A stretch of DNA of 64,000 nt from Chitinophagaceae bacterium (GTDB taxonomy: Bacteria > Bacteroidota > Bacteroidia > Chitinophagales > Chitinophagaceae), in contig JAIETM010000022.1 of the NCBI GenBank assembly GCA_019745155.1, positions 16,768-80,767 on the forward strand, read 5' to 3'. Below, in pieces: positions 51,085-60,659 of this stretch (positions are counted from its first letter, which is position 1; the number at the start of each line of letters is the position of its first letter). The position numbers were made by a program, and so were the translations under genes. A model generated the notes under the pieces. That model was not told where the DNA came from, made no database searches, and saw nothing but the letters and a program-made list of their open reading frames with translations.

Positions 51085-51960
51085 ATGTACGCAACAGCCA
51101 TGCAGCTCAGTTACGAAAGAAGCAAAAACGCCAAAGCCGCCGCGATTACTACAGTTATCTGCGGAAGCATTCTTTTGCTCTTTTTTCTGGTGCAATGGCA
51201 GATACCTGTTGAGCCGCCCCTGCCCTTAGAAGAAGGTATTGAAGTGAATCTGGGCAATAGCGAAACCGGCTTAGGTGATATTCCACCACAAATTCCCGGC
51301 GATCCTGCACCCGATGCTACGGAAGCAGCTACTCCTCCACCTACTGCAACGACAACCGAATCCAAGATTGAAGCAGACCCAACAGATGATCCGGAATCTC
51401 CAGAAGTGAATACAGCCGTGAAAAAGCCGGAGAACAAAGTCTTGAACAATACTGCAGTTAATAAGCCAAGTACCAAACCAGCTACCACTGCAGCAACCAC
51501 CGTAGCAGCTAAACCCAAAGCTTTATTCAAAACACCTGGTGCTACGGGTACTGGCGGTAACAATGCCGACAGCTACAATGGTGTGCGCAACCAAGGCATT
51601 GCTGGCGGTACGGGTGATCAGGGCAAGCCCAATGGCAATCCTAATTCAGACAGCTATACCGGTAATGGAGGAAGCGGCAATAGCGGCGTGCGCATCAGAA
51701 GCGGATTGGATGGCAGACGCATTACCCGACTACCTTCTTTTGAAGACGACTTCAATGAGAATGCCAAAGTAGCCGTAGACATTACCGTTGATGCCAATGG
51801 CGCTGTTACCAGCGCTGTGGTGAATCCCCGTGGCACCACCACCACCAATCAGCAGATTAGATCTATTGCATTGCGAAAAGCACGACAGCTAAAATTGAAT
51901 CCCGGCAACGAGCCGGAACAAACCGGCACCATCGTTTTCGATTTCAAACTGCGGGGTTGA
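51085..51960 (+). CDS. TonB-like energy transducer
   Basis: 291 residues from 51085 (MYATAMQLSYERSK), or 286 from 51100. One N-terminal helix (AAAITTVICGSILLLFFLVQW), an acidic start (EEGIEVNLGNSETG), a long Pro/Thr/Ala/Lys linker (about 60-190) and a C-terminal domain VAVDITVDANGAVTSAVVNP...RKARQLKLNPG, typical of TonB. It couples the proton gradient to outer-membrane receptors. ExbB/ExbD genes are not adjacent. The folC gene follows 16 bases later. Confidence 0.88.
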   Translation: MYATAMQLSYERSKNAKAAAITTVICGSILLLFFLVQWQIPVEPPLPLEEGIEVNLGNSETGLGDIPPQIPGDPAPDATEAATPPPTATTTESKIEADPTDDPESPEVNTAVKKPENKVLNNTAVNKPSTKPATTAATTVAAKPKALFKTPGATGTGGNNADSYNGVRNQGIAGGTGDQGKPNGNPNSDSYTGNGGSGNSGVRIRSGLDGRRITRLPSFEDDFNENAKVAVDITVDANGAVTSAVVNPRGTTTTNQQIRSIALRKARQLKLNPGNEPEQTGTIVFDFKLRG

Positions 51961-51976
51961 TTATCTTGCAGCCTGC

Positions 51977-53275
51977 ATGAATTACCAGCAGACTATTGAG
52001 TATCTTTTTTCGCAACTACCCATGTTTAGCCGACTTGGTGCAGCGGCCTATAAAAAAGACCTGTACAATACCATTGCGCTCTGCGAAGCATTGGGTAATC
52101 CGCATCATCAATTCAAAAGCATTCATATAGCCGGTACCAACGGCAAAGGCTCCACGAGTCATATGCTAGCGGCTATCTTACAAACTGCCGGTTATAAAAC
52201 GGGTTTGTACACATCTCCCCACCTGCAAGATTTTCGTGAGCGCATCAAAGTGAATGGCGCCATGTGCAGCGAAGAATTTGTGGTTCGATTCACTGAAAGC
52301 ATTCAACCACTGATTACTGAATTGCAACCTTCTTTTTTTGAAATCACCGTTGCAATGGCTTTCAGTTGGTTTGCTGAACAAAAAGTAGATATTGCGGTGA
52401 TTGAAACTGGCCTAGGCGGACGATTAGACAGCACCAATATCATTCAGCCGGAGCTAAGCATCATCACCAATATTGGCTGGGACCACATGAATCTTCTTGG
52501 TAATACATTAGAAGCCATTGCCGGTGAGAAAGCAGGTATCATTAAACCACACATACCTGTAGTGATTGGCGAAGCTAGCGGCATTATAGCAAATGTGTTT
52601 ACGCAAAAAGCCGAGCAAGAAGCATCTACACTTGTCTTCGCACAGGCCATCAGAGAAATAACCAAAGTCAAGTATCATCATAGACACTTACAAGTAAGTG
52701 TTCAACATCTTGAAAAGCATACCGACTACACACTTGATTTAAACGGACTATACCAAACGAAAAACCTTTTAGGTGTATTAGCGGCCATCGACATTTTACA
52801 GAACAAAGGTTGGAAGATTAGCGATGCACAAATCAAATCAGCACTACAGCAAGTAAAACCACTCACTGGTTTATATGGCCGATGGGATATCATTCAAGAG
52901 TCGCCTTTGGTGGTATTAGATGTTGGTCATAATGAAGATGGTATTCAACAAATCATTCATCAGCTTAACCACACCAACTACGAGCAACTGCATATCATCA
53001 CCGGCATGGTGAAAGATAAGGATGTAGACAAAGTGCTTACGCTATTACCTAAACATGCCCACTACTATTTCACCAAAGCACAAATACCCAGAGCACTTCC
53101 TGAAAATGAATTGCTGGAAAAAGCTATCGCGAATGGATTGACCGGAAAAGCTTATGCAGAAGTGAACACTGCTTTACAAGCAGCACTACAAGCAGCAAAA
53201 GAAAACGATTTAGTCTTGGTTTGTGGCAGTGTATTTGTTGTTGGAGAAGTGGATAGATCAGCTATTGCGCGTTAA
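51977..53275 (+). CDS. folC: Bifunctional folylpolyglutamate/dihydrofolate synthase
   Basis: 432 residues. P-loop GTNGKGSTSHMLA (about 52-64), GLYTSPHLQDFRERIKVNG, and ETGLGGRLDSTNI followed by TNIGWDHMNLLGNTLEAIAGEKAGIIK are the Mur ligase-type FolC signatures; the second domain has LDVGHNEDGI. It makes dihydrofolate and adds glutamates to folates in the cytoplasm. The final 18 bases overlap the convergent NUDIX gene. Confidence 0.94.
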   Translation: MNYQQTIEYLFSQLPMFSRLGAAAYKKDLYNTIALCEALGNPHHQFKSIHIAGTNGKGSTSHMLAAILQTAGYKTGLYTSPHLQDFRERIKVNGAMCSEEFVVRFTESIQPLITELQPSFFEITVAMAFSWFAEQKVDIAVIETGLGGRLDSTNIIQPELSIITNIGWDHMNLLGNTLEAIAGEKAGIIKPHIPVVIGEASGIIANVFTQKAEQEASTLVFAQAIREITKVKYHHRHLQVSVQHLEKHTDYTLDLNGLYQTKNLLGVLAAIDILQNKGWKISDAQIKSALQQVKPLTGLYGRWDIIQESPLVVLDVGHNEDGIQQIIHQLNHTNYEQLHIITGMVKDKDVDKVLTLLPKHAHYYFTKAQIPRALPENELLEKAIANGLTGKAYAEVNTALQAALQAAKENDLVLVCGSVFVVGEVDRSAIAR

Positions 53276-53815
53276 CCAGCCTAAGCGCACAGCTGCGGCA
53301 AACATGGCTCCTGCTTGAATACCATGCGTGAATTGATGTGCTAAGAGAAAATCTAAAAATTGCTCCTTGCTGTAGTAGACCAATTCCAAATCTTCAAATG
53401 CATCTAAATTTTGCGCAACAGTTTTCTTGGCATTGTGTGCAATAAAGAACCAGGCCATATTGCTTTCCAATGGCGGATTGGGATGTACTTGAAATAGGAA
53501 TTCCACATCTTCACTTACATAACCCGTCTCTTCGCGCATTTCGCGCTTCACCGCATCCATTGGTGCTTCTCCGGGATCAATCATGCCACCGGGCAACTCA
53601 ATAGATACAATGCCTGCCGCATGGCGATATTGTTTCACCAATACCACCCGCTCATCTTCCGTCACAATTAGCACATTGCAAAAGCTGGGAATATCCAGTA
53701 TAATATAAGGCGATAAAATTCTGCCATCAGGTAATTCACAAGCTTCTTCACGCACCTGCATCCACTTACGATGAAAAGTAATATCAGAAGATAAAATACG
53801 CCAAGACTGTTCCAT
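53258..53815 (-). CDS. NUDIX hydrolase A
   Basis: 185 residues. The Nudix box GGMIDPGEAPMDAVKREMREETGY (positions about 97-120, key residues G, E, REXXEE) is fully standard. VREEACELPDGRILSPYI, VLVKQYRHAAG and HPNPPLESNMAWFF resemble the ADP-ribose pyrophosphatase group. The stop is 18 bases inside folC. It starts at the last base of its neighbour NUDIX B. Confidence 0.9.
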   Translation of the reverse strand: MEQSWRILSSDITFHRKWMQVREEACELPDGRILSPYIILDIPSFCNVLIVTEDERVVLVKQYRHAAGIVSIELPGGMIDPGEAPMDAVKREMREETGYVSEDVEFLFQVHPNPPLESNMAWFFIAHNAKKTVAQNLDAFEDLELVYYSKEQFLDFLLAHQFTHGIQAGAMFAAAVRLGWLTRNS

Positions 53816-54375
53816 TACTGAATGTTTAGCTTGCCCATATGCATGAGGGCATATAAAATGGTGCAGGTCTGCATCGATTGTATAAATCCCTGCTTTTTGA
53901 ATAAATCAATAAACTCACCCCACTCTACCAAAAATACTTCTACATCTTCTTCCGTATCTCTTGCAGCACTTGGATCATATTCACCACCAGTTGCCAGAAA
54001 CATGCGCATCAAATTGGTATTGGTGGTTGGGTTAGGAGAAATGGCACCCAAGTATTCAATCTTCTCAAAACGATAACCGGTTTCTTCTAACAATTCTCTG
54101 GCCATCGCATCTTCAAGACTGGCATCAGTAGCATCTACACAACCACCGGGTAATTCTGTAGATATTACGCCCAAACCATGACGATACATGCGCTCTAAAA
54201 TCACTTTACCATCCTTGGTAATTGCCACAGCAGTTGCATAATCAGGAAAGCCATAGACATAAAACGGCTCAATGATTTTACCATCTGCTGTCTGACAGGT
54301 ATCTGCACGCACATCCGTCCACTTATCCTTCAGTAGTTGTTTCGACTCTAAAGTTGTCCAACGTAACTCACGCAT
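53815..54375 (-). CDS. NUDIX hydrolase B (tandem paralogue)
   Basis: 186 residues, parallel to NUDIX A through its whole length (WTDVRADTCQTADGKIIEPFYV, ILERMYRHGLG, ISPNPTTNTNLMRMF). Its Nudix box keeps RELLEETGY but has one extra residue between GGCVD and the helix, and the first box Glu is replaced (GCVDATDAS). REXXEE is complete, so catalysis is possible with altered loop. The stop shares its last base with the start of NUDIX A, so they are co-translated. Confidence 0.9.
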   Translation of the reverse strand: MRELRWTTLESKQLLKDKWTDVRADTCQTADGKIIEPFYVYGFPDYATAVAITKDGKVILERMYRHGLGVISTELPGGCVDATDASLEDAMARELLEETGYRFEKIEYLGAISPNPTTNTNLMRMFLATGGEYDPSAARDTEEDVEVFLVEWGEFIDLFKKQGFIQSMQTCTILYALMHMGKLNIQ

Positions 54376-54376
54376 C

Positions 54377-54907
54377 TTACCAGCCTTTTTGTTCTCTCAG
54401 TGAAGTGATGTGTGCTGTATGATGTTTGCCATGCCAAGCATACATGCCCAATAAATGCCAGAGTGTAAACACTTTGCCATGCTGCGGATGAATCACAGAA
54501 CGATTCAATAGAACAGTCTCAGATAAATCTTTGATGGCTTCATACCAACGTAAATGCAGGGCATGCAATAAAGTGAGCGACACATTTACCGGTACTGTAG
54601 CTACATCAGCCAAAGCAGTCCAAGCCACTTCATCATATGGCTTAATTGTTGGTTGCTCTTCTGTTAAACCCAGTTTGAAACGCGTATACGCATTCATGTG
54701 GCTATCAGCTACATGGTGCATCACTTGCTTCAACGTCCAACCACCTTCGCGATAAGGTGTATCGAGTTGCGCTTCATCTAAATTTTGGATAGCCAACTCC
54801 AATGCTTGTGGCAGGAACTTGATATCCAACAACCATTCTTGTAATTGCTTTTCAGAGAAAGGCTGTGGCGCATATTGACCGATGGGATAACGTGGATCTG
54901 TTGACAT
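54377..54907 (-). CDS. YfiT/BstA-like bacillithiol transferase (DinB superfamily)
   Basis: 176 residues. RYPIGQYAPQPFSEKQLQEWL opening, VMHHVADSHMNAYTRFKL, and MYAWHGKHHTAHI. These give the three His ligand pattern of DinB/YfiT metalloproteins. BstA (YfiT) joins bacillithiol to electrophiles. One base from the NUDIX B gene on the same strand and 9 bases from the ABC ATPase gene, so all form one operon. Consistent with the YtxJ gene at 11245. Confidence 0.88.
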   Translation of the reverse strand: MSTDPRYPIGQYAPQPFSEKQLQEWLLDIKFLPQALELAIQNLDEAQLDTPYREGGWTLKQVMHHVADSHMNAYTRFKLGLTEEQPTIKPYDEVAWTALADVATVPVNVSLTLLHALHLRWYEAIKDLSETVLLNRSVIHPQHGKVFTLWHLLGMYAWHGKHHTAHITSLREQKGW

Positions 54908-54916
54908 AGATAGTGT

Positions 54917-55678
54917 TTAAGCCTCGCGTAATGCGTGGCCGGTTAAATGAATGAATACATCTTCCAAATTGGCCTGTTTCACTTCCTTCGGTCTTTCAAA
55001 ACCCGTAGCCACCAATTCATCAATGAGTTGATCAGGTGAGTTGATGGCGATGATTTTACCACTATCAATAATGGCTACACGATCACACAACACTTCTGCT
55101 TCATCCATATAGTGCGTAGTGATGATGACTGTGGTTCCCTTGGAGCGGATATCACGAATCAAGTCCCACAAGTTTCTCCGCGCCTGCGGGTCCAAACCTG
55201 TTGTAGGCTCATCGAGGAAAATAATCTTGGGTTGATTGATGAGTGTAGTAGCAATAGAGAAACGTTGCTTTTGTCCGCCACTCAATTCTTTGTACTTGGC
55301 CTTGGCTTTATCACGCAAGTTAACACTGTCCAATAAAGTAAGCGGATCGATAGATTGGTTGTACAAGCCGGCAAATAATTCCAACAACTCCGTTAAATTC
55401 AATCCCGGGTAATAGCCCGATGTCTGCAACTGTACACCAATGATTTTTTTGATTTCATTCGGTTGACTATCCAGATCAAAGCCATCCACCACGATCTTAC
55501 CTGCAGATTTCTCCCGAAGCGTTTCGATGATTTCTAGTGTAGTAGACTTCCCTGCACCATTCGGACCTAATAAGCCGAATATCTCTCCTTCATACACATC
55601 AAAACTAATGCCCTTCACCGCTTTGAAATCGCCGTAAGACTTATGCAAATCCTGCACCGATATAATGGTCTTGCTCAT
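54917..55678 (-). CDS. ABC transporter ATP-binding protein
   Basis: 253 residues. Walker A GPNGAGKST, signature LSGGQKQR, Walker B KIIFLDEPTTGLD, H-loop TTHYMDEA. It is an ABC-2 type drug/export ATPase (CcmA-like). A matching permease gene is not found in the window on either side, so its membrane partner is elsewhere. Upstream 55685 gene follows by six bases. Confidence 0.92.
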   Translation of the reverse strand: MSKTIISVQDLHKSYGDFKAVKGISFDVYEGEIFGLLGPNGAGKSTTLEIIETLREKSAGKIVVDGFDLDSQPNEIKKIIGVQLQTSGYYPGLNLTELLELFAGLYNQSIDPLTLLDSVNLRDKAKAKYKELSGGQKQRFSIATTLINQPKIIFLDEPTTGLDPQARRNLWDLIRDIRSKGTTVIITTHYMDEAEVLCDRVAIIDSGKIIAINSPDQLIDELVATGFERPKEVKQANLEDVFIHLTGHALREA

Positions 55679-55684
55679 ACTTAT

Positions 55685-56188
55685 TTATTTTCCAAGAGGA
55701 ATACGCAAACTGAATTTGGTATTTGACACATTTCCCGCCTGTTTAGCAGCAGGAAAACTCATAGCAGCTGCACGCAGGTGTTGTGTGGCCAATCCATTCA
55801 ATACGCCACCTGTTCCACTACACACAATACCTCCACCCAAAAGCCACCAACGTGCACTATTGTTTTCGTTATTCCAAATAATGACGGAGCTCAATGCCGT
55901 AAGCGTTCCCACTACATTCAATATCATAGCGCCGGTTTTATTGCGCTTGTATTGTTGGAAATGCATGGTGACTTCAGGCTGATTGAGTTGATTTACCAAA
56001 GCTGACAATTGCCTATTACCTGAATACAATCTGCCCTGATACACCAACGCTGGTCTCGACAAAGGGGGAATAAAACCCAAACCTGATGGATTGTGGTAAT
56101 ACAACTGCGCATCCAATACAGGCGTTTGCGCCTTCACGGCATACACACTGCAACAACAAATGATACCAATCAATATTCTACGCATCAT
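55685..56188 (-). CDS. Exported hypothetical protein
   Basis: 167 residues. Signal peptide (ends KAQT), then [35 protein letters not shown] and two hydrophobic stretches (about 92-110 and 120-140). No family recognised. It overlaps the fbp gene by 11 bases upstream and is six bases from the ABC ATPase gene. Confidence 0.7.
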   Translation of the reverse strand: MMRRILIGIICCCSVYAVKAQTPVLDAQLYYHNPSGLGFIPPLSRPALVYQGRLYSGNRQLSALVNQLNQPEVTMHFQQYKRNKTGAMILNVVGTLTALSSVIIWNNENNSARWWLLGGGIVCSGTGGVLNGLATQHLRAAAMSFPAAKQAGNVSNTKFSLRIPLGK

Positions 56189-57197
56189 ATTCTTTTAAAT
56201 GTTGATCCAACTCTTCCATCATCAATTTACTTCCGACAAAGAATGGAGAACGCTGGTGTAATTCTGTGGGCTTGATATCTAAAATTCTTTGTTCACCATT
56301 GGTGGCTACTCCACCTGCTCTTTCAATAATGAATGCAAAAGGATTGCACTCATACAACAAACGCAGTTTACCACTGGGCTTATCCGTCATGCCTGGATAC
56401 ATAAAGATGCCACCTTTAATGAGGTTGCGGTGTACATCTGCTACCATACTACCGATATAACGCTGCGTGTAAGGACCACCATTGTTCTTATTCTTTTTCT
56501 GACAAGTGGTGATGTATTGCTGTACACCTTTACTGTACTGGAAGAAATTACCATGATTCACTGAGTAAATTCTGCCGGATGGTGGACATTGAATATCCGG
56601 ATGGCTTAAGCAAAACTCACCAATCGATGGATCGAGCGTGAAACCATTTACACCGCGACGAGTTGCATAGACAAACATGGTACTACTTCCATAGATCACA
56701 TAGCCAGCAGCTACTTGCTGGTTACCCGGCTGCAGAAAATCTTCAGTCGTACATGGCTTACCAATTTCACTCACGCGACGATAAATACTGAATATTGTTC
56801 CGATGGACACATTCACATCAATATTGGCTGAGCCATCTAATGGATCGAATAAGCAGACATATTTACTGTTGTTGCTGACTTCGTCATCAAAAATTTCAAT
56901 CTCATCCATTTCCTCACTACCAATACCCGCACAACTAATGCCATGCTTCAAAACACCAACCAATTGATTATTGGCATATACGTCTAATTTCTTGACATCC
57001 TCACCTTGTACATTGGTATGACCAGCATCGCCAAGAATATCCACCAATCCCGCTTTGTTCACTTCCACATTCACACGCTTGGCTGCCAATCCAATATCTC
57101 TTAACAGACTGCTCAGCTCACCCGTTGCAGAAGGAAAATTGCGCAACTGCTGCAAGGTAAACTCATCCAGTGTTAAGACCTTTCTGTTAATCATCAT
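56178..57197 (-). CDS. fbp: Fructose-1,6-bisphosphatase class I
   Basis: 339 residues. [22 protein letters not shown] is the FBPase metal site split here as [10 protein letters not shown] (consensus DPLDGSSNID), and [20 protein letters not shown] is the sugar-binding end. It releases phosphate from fructose-1,6-bisphosphate in gluconeogenesis. Two adjacent ATG codons at the start. It is divergent from the aspartate kinase gene, with 131 bases between. Confidence 0.94.
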   Translation of the reverse strand: MMINRKVLTLDEFTLQQLRNFPSATGELSSLLRDIGLAAKRVNVEVNKAGLVDILGDAGHTNVQGEDVKKLDVYANNQLVGVLKHGISCAGIGSEEMDEIEIFDDEVSNNSKYVCLFDPLDGSANIDVNVSIGTIFSIYRRVSEIGKPCTTEDFLQPGNQQVAAGYVIYGSSTMFVYATRRGVNGFTLDPSIGEFCLSHPDIQCPPSGRIYSVNHGNFFQYSKGVQQYITTCQKKNKNNGGPYTQRYIGSMVADVHRNLIKGGIFMYPGMTDKPSGKLRLLYECNPFAFIIERAGGVATNGEQRILDIKPTELHQRSPFFVGSKLMMEELDQHLKEYDA

Positions 57198-57292
57198 ATG
57201 GGTTATCGTTTACTGGTAAAGATAGGACGGATTTATACCCAAGCCGCTGTAAAATGGGCAAAATTCATCCAATAAACAGGGGCTGGCTTGAG

Positions 57293-57300
57293 TATCTTTG
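57293..57300 (+). promoter_or_regulatory. -7 element TATCTTTG before aspartate kinase
   Basis: Exact TAnnTTTG, 28 bases upstream of the ATG at 57329. It lies inside the longer frame that would start at 57254, which argues for the shorter start. Confidence 0.5.
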
Positions 57301-57328
57301 TACCATTATTGATGGAAAAGCAGGAACT

Positions 57329-58597
57329 ATGATCAAGGTATTCAAATTCGGCGGCGCAAGTGTCAATAGTGTGGAGCGAATTCAACATCTGGCAACAATT
57401 CTGGAGCAATATCAGCAAGACAAGCTTGTATTGATCATTTCTGCGATGGGGAAAACCACCAATGCCTTAGAAAAAGTTGCCGAAGCTTTCTACGCAGGCA
57501 ATCAAGCCGAAGCCATTCAGCTTTTCCATGTGGTGAAACAACAACACCTCACTACTGCCAAATACCTGCTGGTTACGCATTACAATGCTTGTCACGACCA
57601 ACTCAATGATTTCTTCACTGAGGCAGAATGGTTGCTACACGATAAGCCGGTAAGAAATTATGACTACTATTATGATCAACTGGTTTGTATTGGTGAGTTG
57701 TTGAGTACCTGTATCATCAGCTATTTCCTGAATGAAAAAGGTTTGTCCAATACCTGGCTCGACATCCGCGATCTCTTACGTACCGATGATAATTTCCGTG
57801 ATGCCAATGTGGATTGGGATTTTTCTGCGCCTAGAATTCATGCAGCCATTCATGAGGCCATCAGCCAAACCAACTGCTGTATCGTTCAAGGTTTTATCGG
57901 TAGCACAGATGAAAATGAAAGCACCACTTTAGGCAGGGAGGGCAGCGATTTTACCGCAGCTATTGTGGCCAATGTGTTAGATGCTAGCGGACTCACTATT
58001 TGGAAAGATGTAGAGGGCGTGATGAATGCAGATCCCAGACAATTTCCTGAAGCGCAATATATCAGCGAGCTGAGTTTTGAAGAAGTGATTGAAATGGCCT
58101 ACTACGGTGCACAGGTTATTCACCCGAAGACCATCAAACCACTACAGAATAAGCGTATTCCTCTATACGTGAAATGCTTTTTAGACACTAGTCTACCGGG
58201 CACAGCCATCACAGGTAAAAAAGTAAAACAATTGCCTCCGGTGATTGTACTCAAGAAAGATCAGGTCTTGATGCATTTGCATAGTCAGGATTTTTCCTTT
58301 GTGGGTGAAAAACCATTAGGCGATTTATACACCATCTTTAATGAAACCAGATTCCGTCCCAACCTCATACAAACCGGCGCCATCAACGTACAACTTTGTG
58401 TAGATAACCGTGCAGAAAAACTGGATCAACTGGCAGCCAAAGCCGCAGCCATGTTTGATGTACAAATTGAAAAAGGATTGACACTACTCACTATTCGTCA
58501 CTATACGAATGAACTATTGCAAAAATTGACTGCCGGAAAACAAATTGTACTGCAACAACAAACAACTGAAACGGTACAGGTGCTATACCATGAATGA
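57329..58597 (+). CDS. Aspartate kinase
   Basis: 422 residues from ATG 57329 (MIKVFKFGGASVNSVERI). The kinase domain (about 1-285) has KFGGASV, FIGSTDENESTTLGREGSDFTAA and WKDVEGVMNADPR. The C-terminal ACT region (about 300-422) is short, so feedback control may be reduced. It catalyses the first step to Lys, Thr and Met. No homoserine dehydrogenase fusion. The end overlaps the convergent histidine kinase gene by 15 bases. Confidence 0.92.
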   Translation: MIKVFKFGGASVNSVERIQHLATILEQYQQDKLVLIISAMGKTTNALEKVAEAFYAGNQAEAIQLFHVVKQQHLTTAKYLLVTHYNACHDQLNDFFTEAEWLLHDKPVRNYDYYYDQLVCIGELLSTCIISYFLNEKGLSNTWLDIRDLLRTDDNFRDANVDWDFSAPRIHAAIHEAISQTNCCIVQGFIGSTDENESTTLGREGSDFTAAIVANVLDASGLTIWKDVEGVMNADPRQFPEAQYISELSFEEVIEMAYYGAQVIHPKTIKPLQNKRIPLYVKCFLDTSLPGTAITGKKVKQLPPVIVLKKDQVLMHLHSQDFSFVGEKPLGDLYTIFNETRFRPNLIQTGAINVQLCVDNRAEKLDQLAAKAAAMFDVQIEKGLTLLTIRHYTNELLQKLTAGKQIVLQQQTTETVQVLYHE

Positions 58598-60589
58598 TTG
58601 ATTGAGGTATTTAGCCAACATTGTACTTAATTCTTCCTGTTTAAAGGGCTTTACCAGAATATCGTTGATACCAGCTGCTTTATATGCTTCAACATCATCT
58701 TTGAAGATGGAAGCAGTCATGGCGATAATAGGCACATTGGATTTTGCATGATTGCCCGACTTACGGATACGCGTAGCCAGCTGATCACCGGTAAGCTTGG
58801 GTATATTGATATCAGCCAATACAATATCGTAATGATTGTTTTCAAATAAACGCAAAGCTTCTTCCCCATCCTTGGCTATATCAAAAATCATGGCTGCTTT
58901 TTTCAAGAGCATAGTCAGCAGCATCACATTCATTTCATTATCCTCTACCATCAAAGCCTTTCTACCCAAGAAGATTTGCTGGGTCTGACTTGCTTGTTTC
59001 TCTAAAGAAGGTGCAAAAGCAATCGTATATGGCAGAATAAAGCTGAATAAAGACCCTTTACCAACTGCACTTTCTACCTTCATCTCACCACCTTGCAATT
59101 CTACCAGCATTTTACAAATAGGTAAGCCTAATCCTGTTCCCTGCACTGCTCTTCTACCTTCCTTACCATTATTGGTTGCCTGCGCAAATTCTTCAAAGAC
59201 AACCCCGATTTGATCAGCAGGAATACCAATACCGGTATCTCTCACAGAAACCTGTAATTCGAGATCCTTGGCATTTCTGATAGGCAATGAAGCCACCAAC
59301 TCTACCGTACCTTTTTCGGTGAACTTCACCGCATTGCTCACGAGGTTGAACAAGATTTGTTTCAAGCGATAAGCATCGCCGATCACCATTAATTCCTCAT
59401 CTATCTCTAGTCGACTAATCAGTTGTATCCCCTTGTTGGTAGCAGACATAGAGAAAGCAAATACCACTTCACCAATTACTTTCTTCAGCGAGAATGCTTC
59501 TTTAGACAATTGTAGTTTACCTGCATCCAATTTTGAAAAATCAAGGATATCGTTTACGATAGTCAGTAAATGATCAGAAGAGGCTGTAATGGCTTGCGCG
59601 AATTTTTTCTTTTCAGCATCCGCTTCTTGTTTTTCAATCAACTCTGCAAAACCGATAATAGAAGTAAGCGGTGAGCGTATCTCATGGCTCATATTACTGA
59701 GGAAACGCGTTCTTGTTCTAGCGAGACGCTCTGCCTCTTCCCTTGCTTCCAGAATATCTTTCTCATAATGCACCATCTTGAAAATATTGTATCCCAAAAC
59801 AAGAATGATGATGATAATCACACCCAATGAAGCATAAGAGAGTAATTCGATATTCTTCTTCGCATGAATAATGCTCACAATTCCCCGTTGATTTTCTTCC
59901 AGCTTGGTTTGCTGTTCTCGTTCACGAATCGTTTTTCGGGCATCATTCAATGCATACAAAAGTGTGAGTGAACCTTCAGCAAAAAGTCTTTGCTGCTCTT
60001 GCAAAAAAGATTGAAATGCTTGCGGACGCTTGGTAGCGAAACTCAATACATCCGACTGCATCTGGCGAACAGTAGCAGTGTCTGAATACGACTGCGCAGT
60101 ATCTGCCGATAAGAATTCCTTCCTGATTTGTTGTAATTCTTCAAAAGGCAATTCAGCCAAGACATTGGCTGCATTATCTGTTTGTGCAGGTGCACTCAAA
60201 CGGTTCAGCACATGGATTCTTCTGCCCAGCATGAGCTTTTTATTCAACTGCATGCGAATATTCGTCACCAAAGCACTATCCTCTCCAACTTGCAGTTCAT
60301 CTAAGTACTGCGACATTTTTTCCATATGCCCCTCGTACTGTTCGAGATAGTTTTGCTCATTAGACGCTTCGTAAATCATGTACTTGTTATCGGCAAGCGA
60401 CAACTCATCATTTGCATCTCTTAACAAAGTGAGGCTTACACTTTCCTGCGCCAATAAATCAACGTTATCACCCAGTGTAGAGAGGTTTCTAACCGTAACA
60501 ATATTGCTGAAAAGGATGGCCACAATCACCAGCAGACACACGGCGATTAGCGTAAAATTTGATCTGGAAAGTCGAGGTATTCCTTTCAT
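58583..60589 (-). CDS. Hybrid sensor histidine kinase/response regulator
   Basis: 668 residues. Membrane helices near 12-32 and 254-274 enclose a periplasmic helical sensor of about 220 residues. HisKA has the phospho-His in MSHEIRSPLTSIIGFAEL; HATPase has NLVSNAVKFT, DTGIGIP and GTGLGLPI. The receiver domain (about 545-665) has the Asp in VLADINIPKLTG and Lys in VKPF. It may phosphorylate an unlinked regulator. No response-regulator gene is next to it. Confidence 0.93.
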   Translation of the reverse strand: MKGIPRLSRSNFTLIAVCLLVIVAILFSNIVTVRNLSTLGDNVDLLAQESVSLTLLRDANDELSLADNKYMIYEASNEQNYLEQYEGHMEKMSQYLDELQVGEDSALVTNIRMQLNKKLMLGRRIHVLNRLSAPAQTDNAANVLAELPFEELQQIRKEFLSADTAQSYSDTATVRQMQSDVLSFATKRPQAFQSFLQEQQRLFAEGSLTLLYALNDARKTIREREQQTKLEENQRGIVSIIHAKKNIELLSYASLGVIIIIILVLGYNIFKMVHYEKDILEAREEAERLARTRTRFLSNMSHEIRSPLTSIIGFAELIEKQEADAEKKKFAQAITASSDHLLTIVNDILDFSKLDAGKLQLSKEAFSLKKVIGEVVFAFSMSATNKGIQLISRLEIDEELMVIGDAYRLKQILFNLVSNAVKFTEKGTVELVASLPIRNAKDLELQVSVRDTGIGIPADQIGVVFEEFAQATNNGKEGRRAVQGTGLGLPICKMLVELQGGEMKVESAVGKGSLFSFILPYTIAFAPSLEKQASQTQQIFLGRKALMVEDNEMNVMLLTMLLKKAAMIFDIAKDGEEALRLFENNHYDIVLADINIPKLTGDQLATRIRKSGNHAKSNVPIIAMTASIFKDDVEAYKAAGINDILVKPFKQEELSTMLAKYLNQSFMV

Positions 60590-60643
60590 TGGGCCATTTT
60601 TGCCTGCAAATAGGTTGTGCAGCAGCTTAACCGGATGGGAAAA

Positions 60644-60659
60644 TAGGCTGCTTCGCCTA
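60644..60659 (-). terminator. Weak terminator after the L,D-transpeptidase gene
   Basis: Five-base stem TAGGC/GCCTA with a six-base loop, then TTTT on the minus strand; it overlaps the stop codon. Confidence 0.3.

Noticed and set aside
53815..54375. NUDIX B as a pseudogene
   Set aside because: Frame is complete, keeps REXXEE and is joined in translation to NUDIX A.
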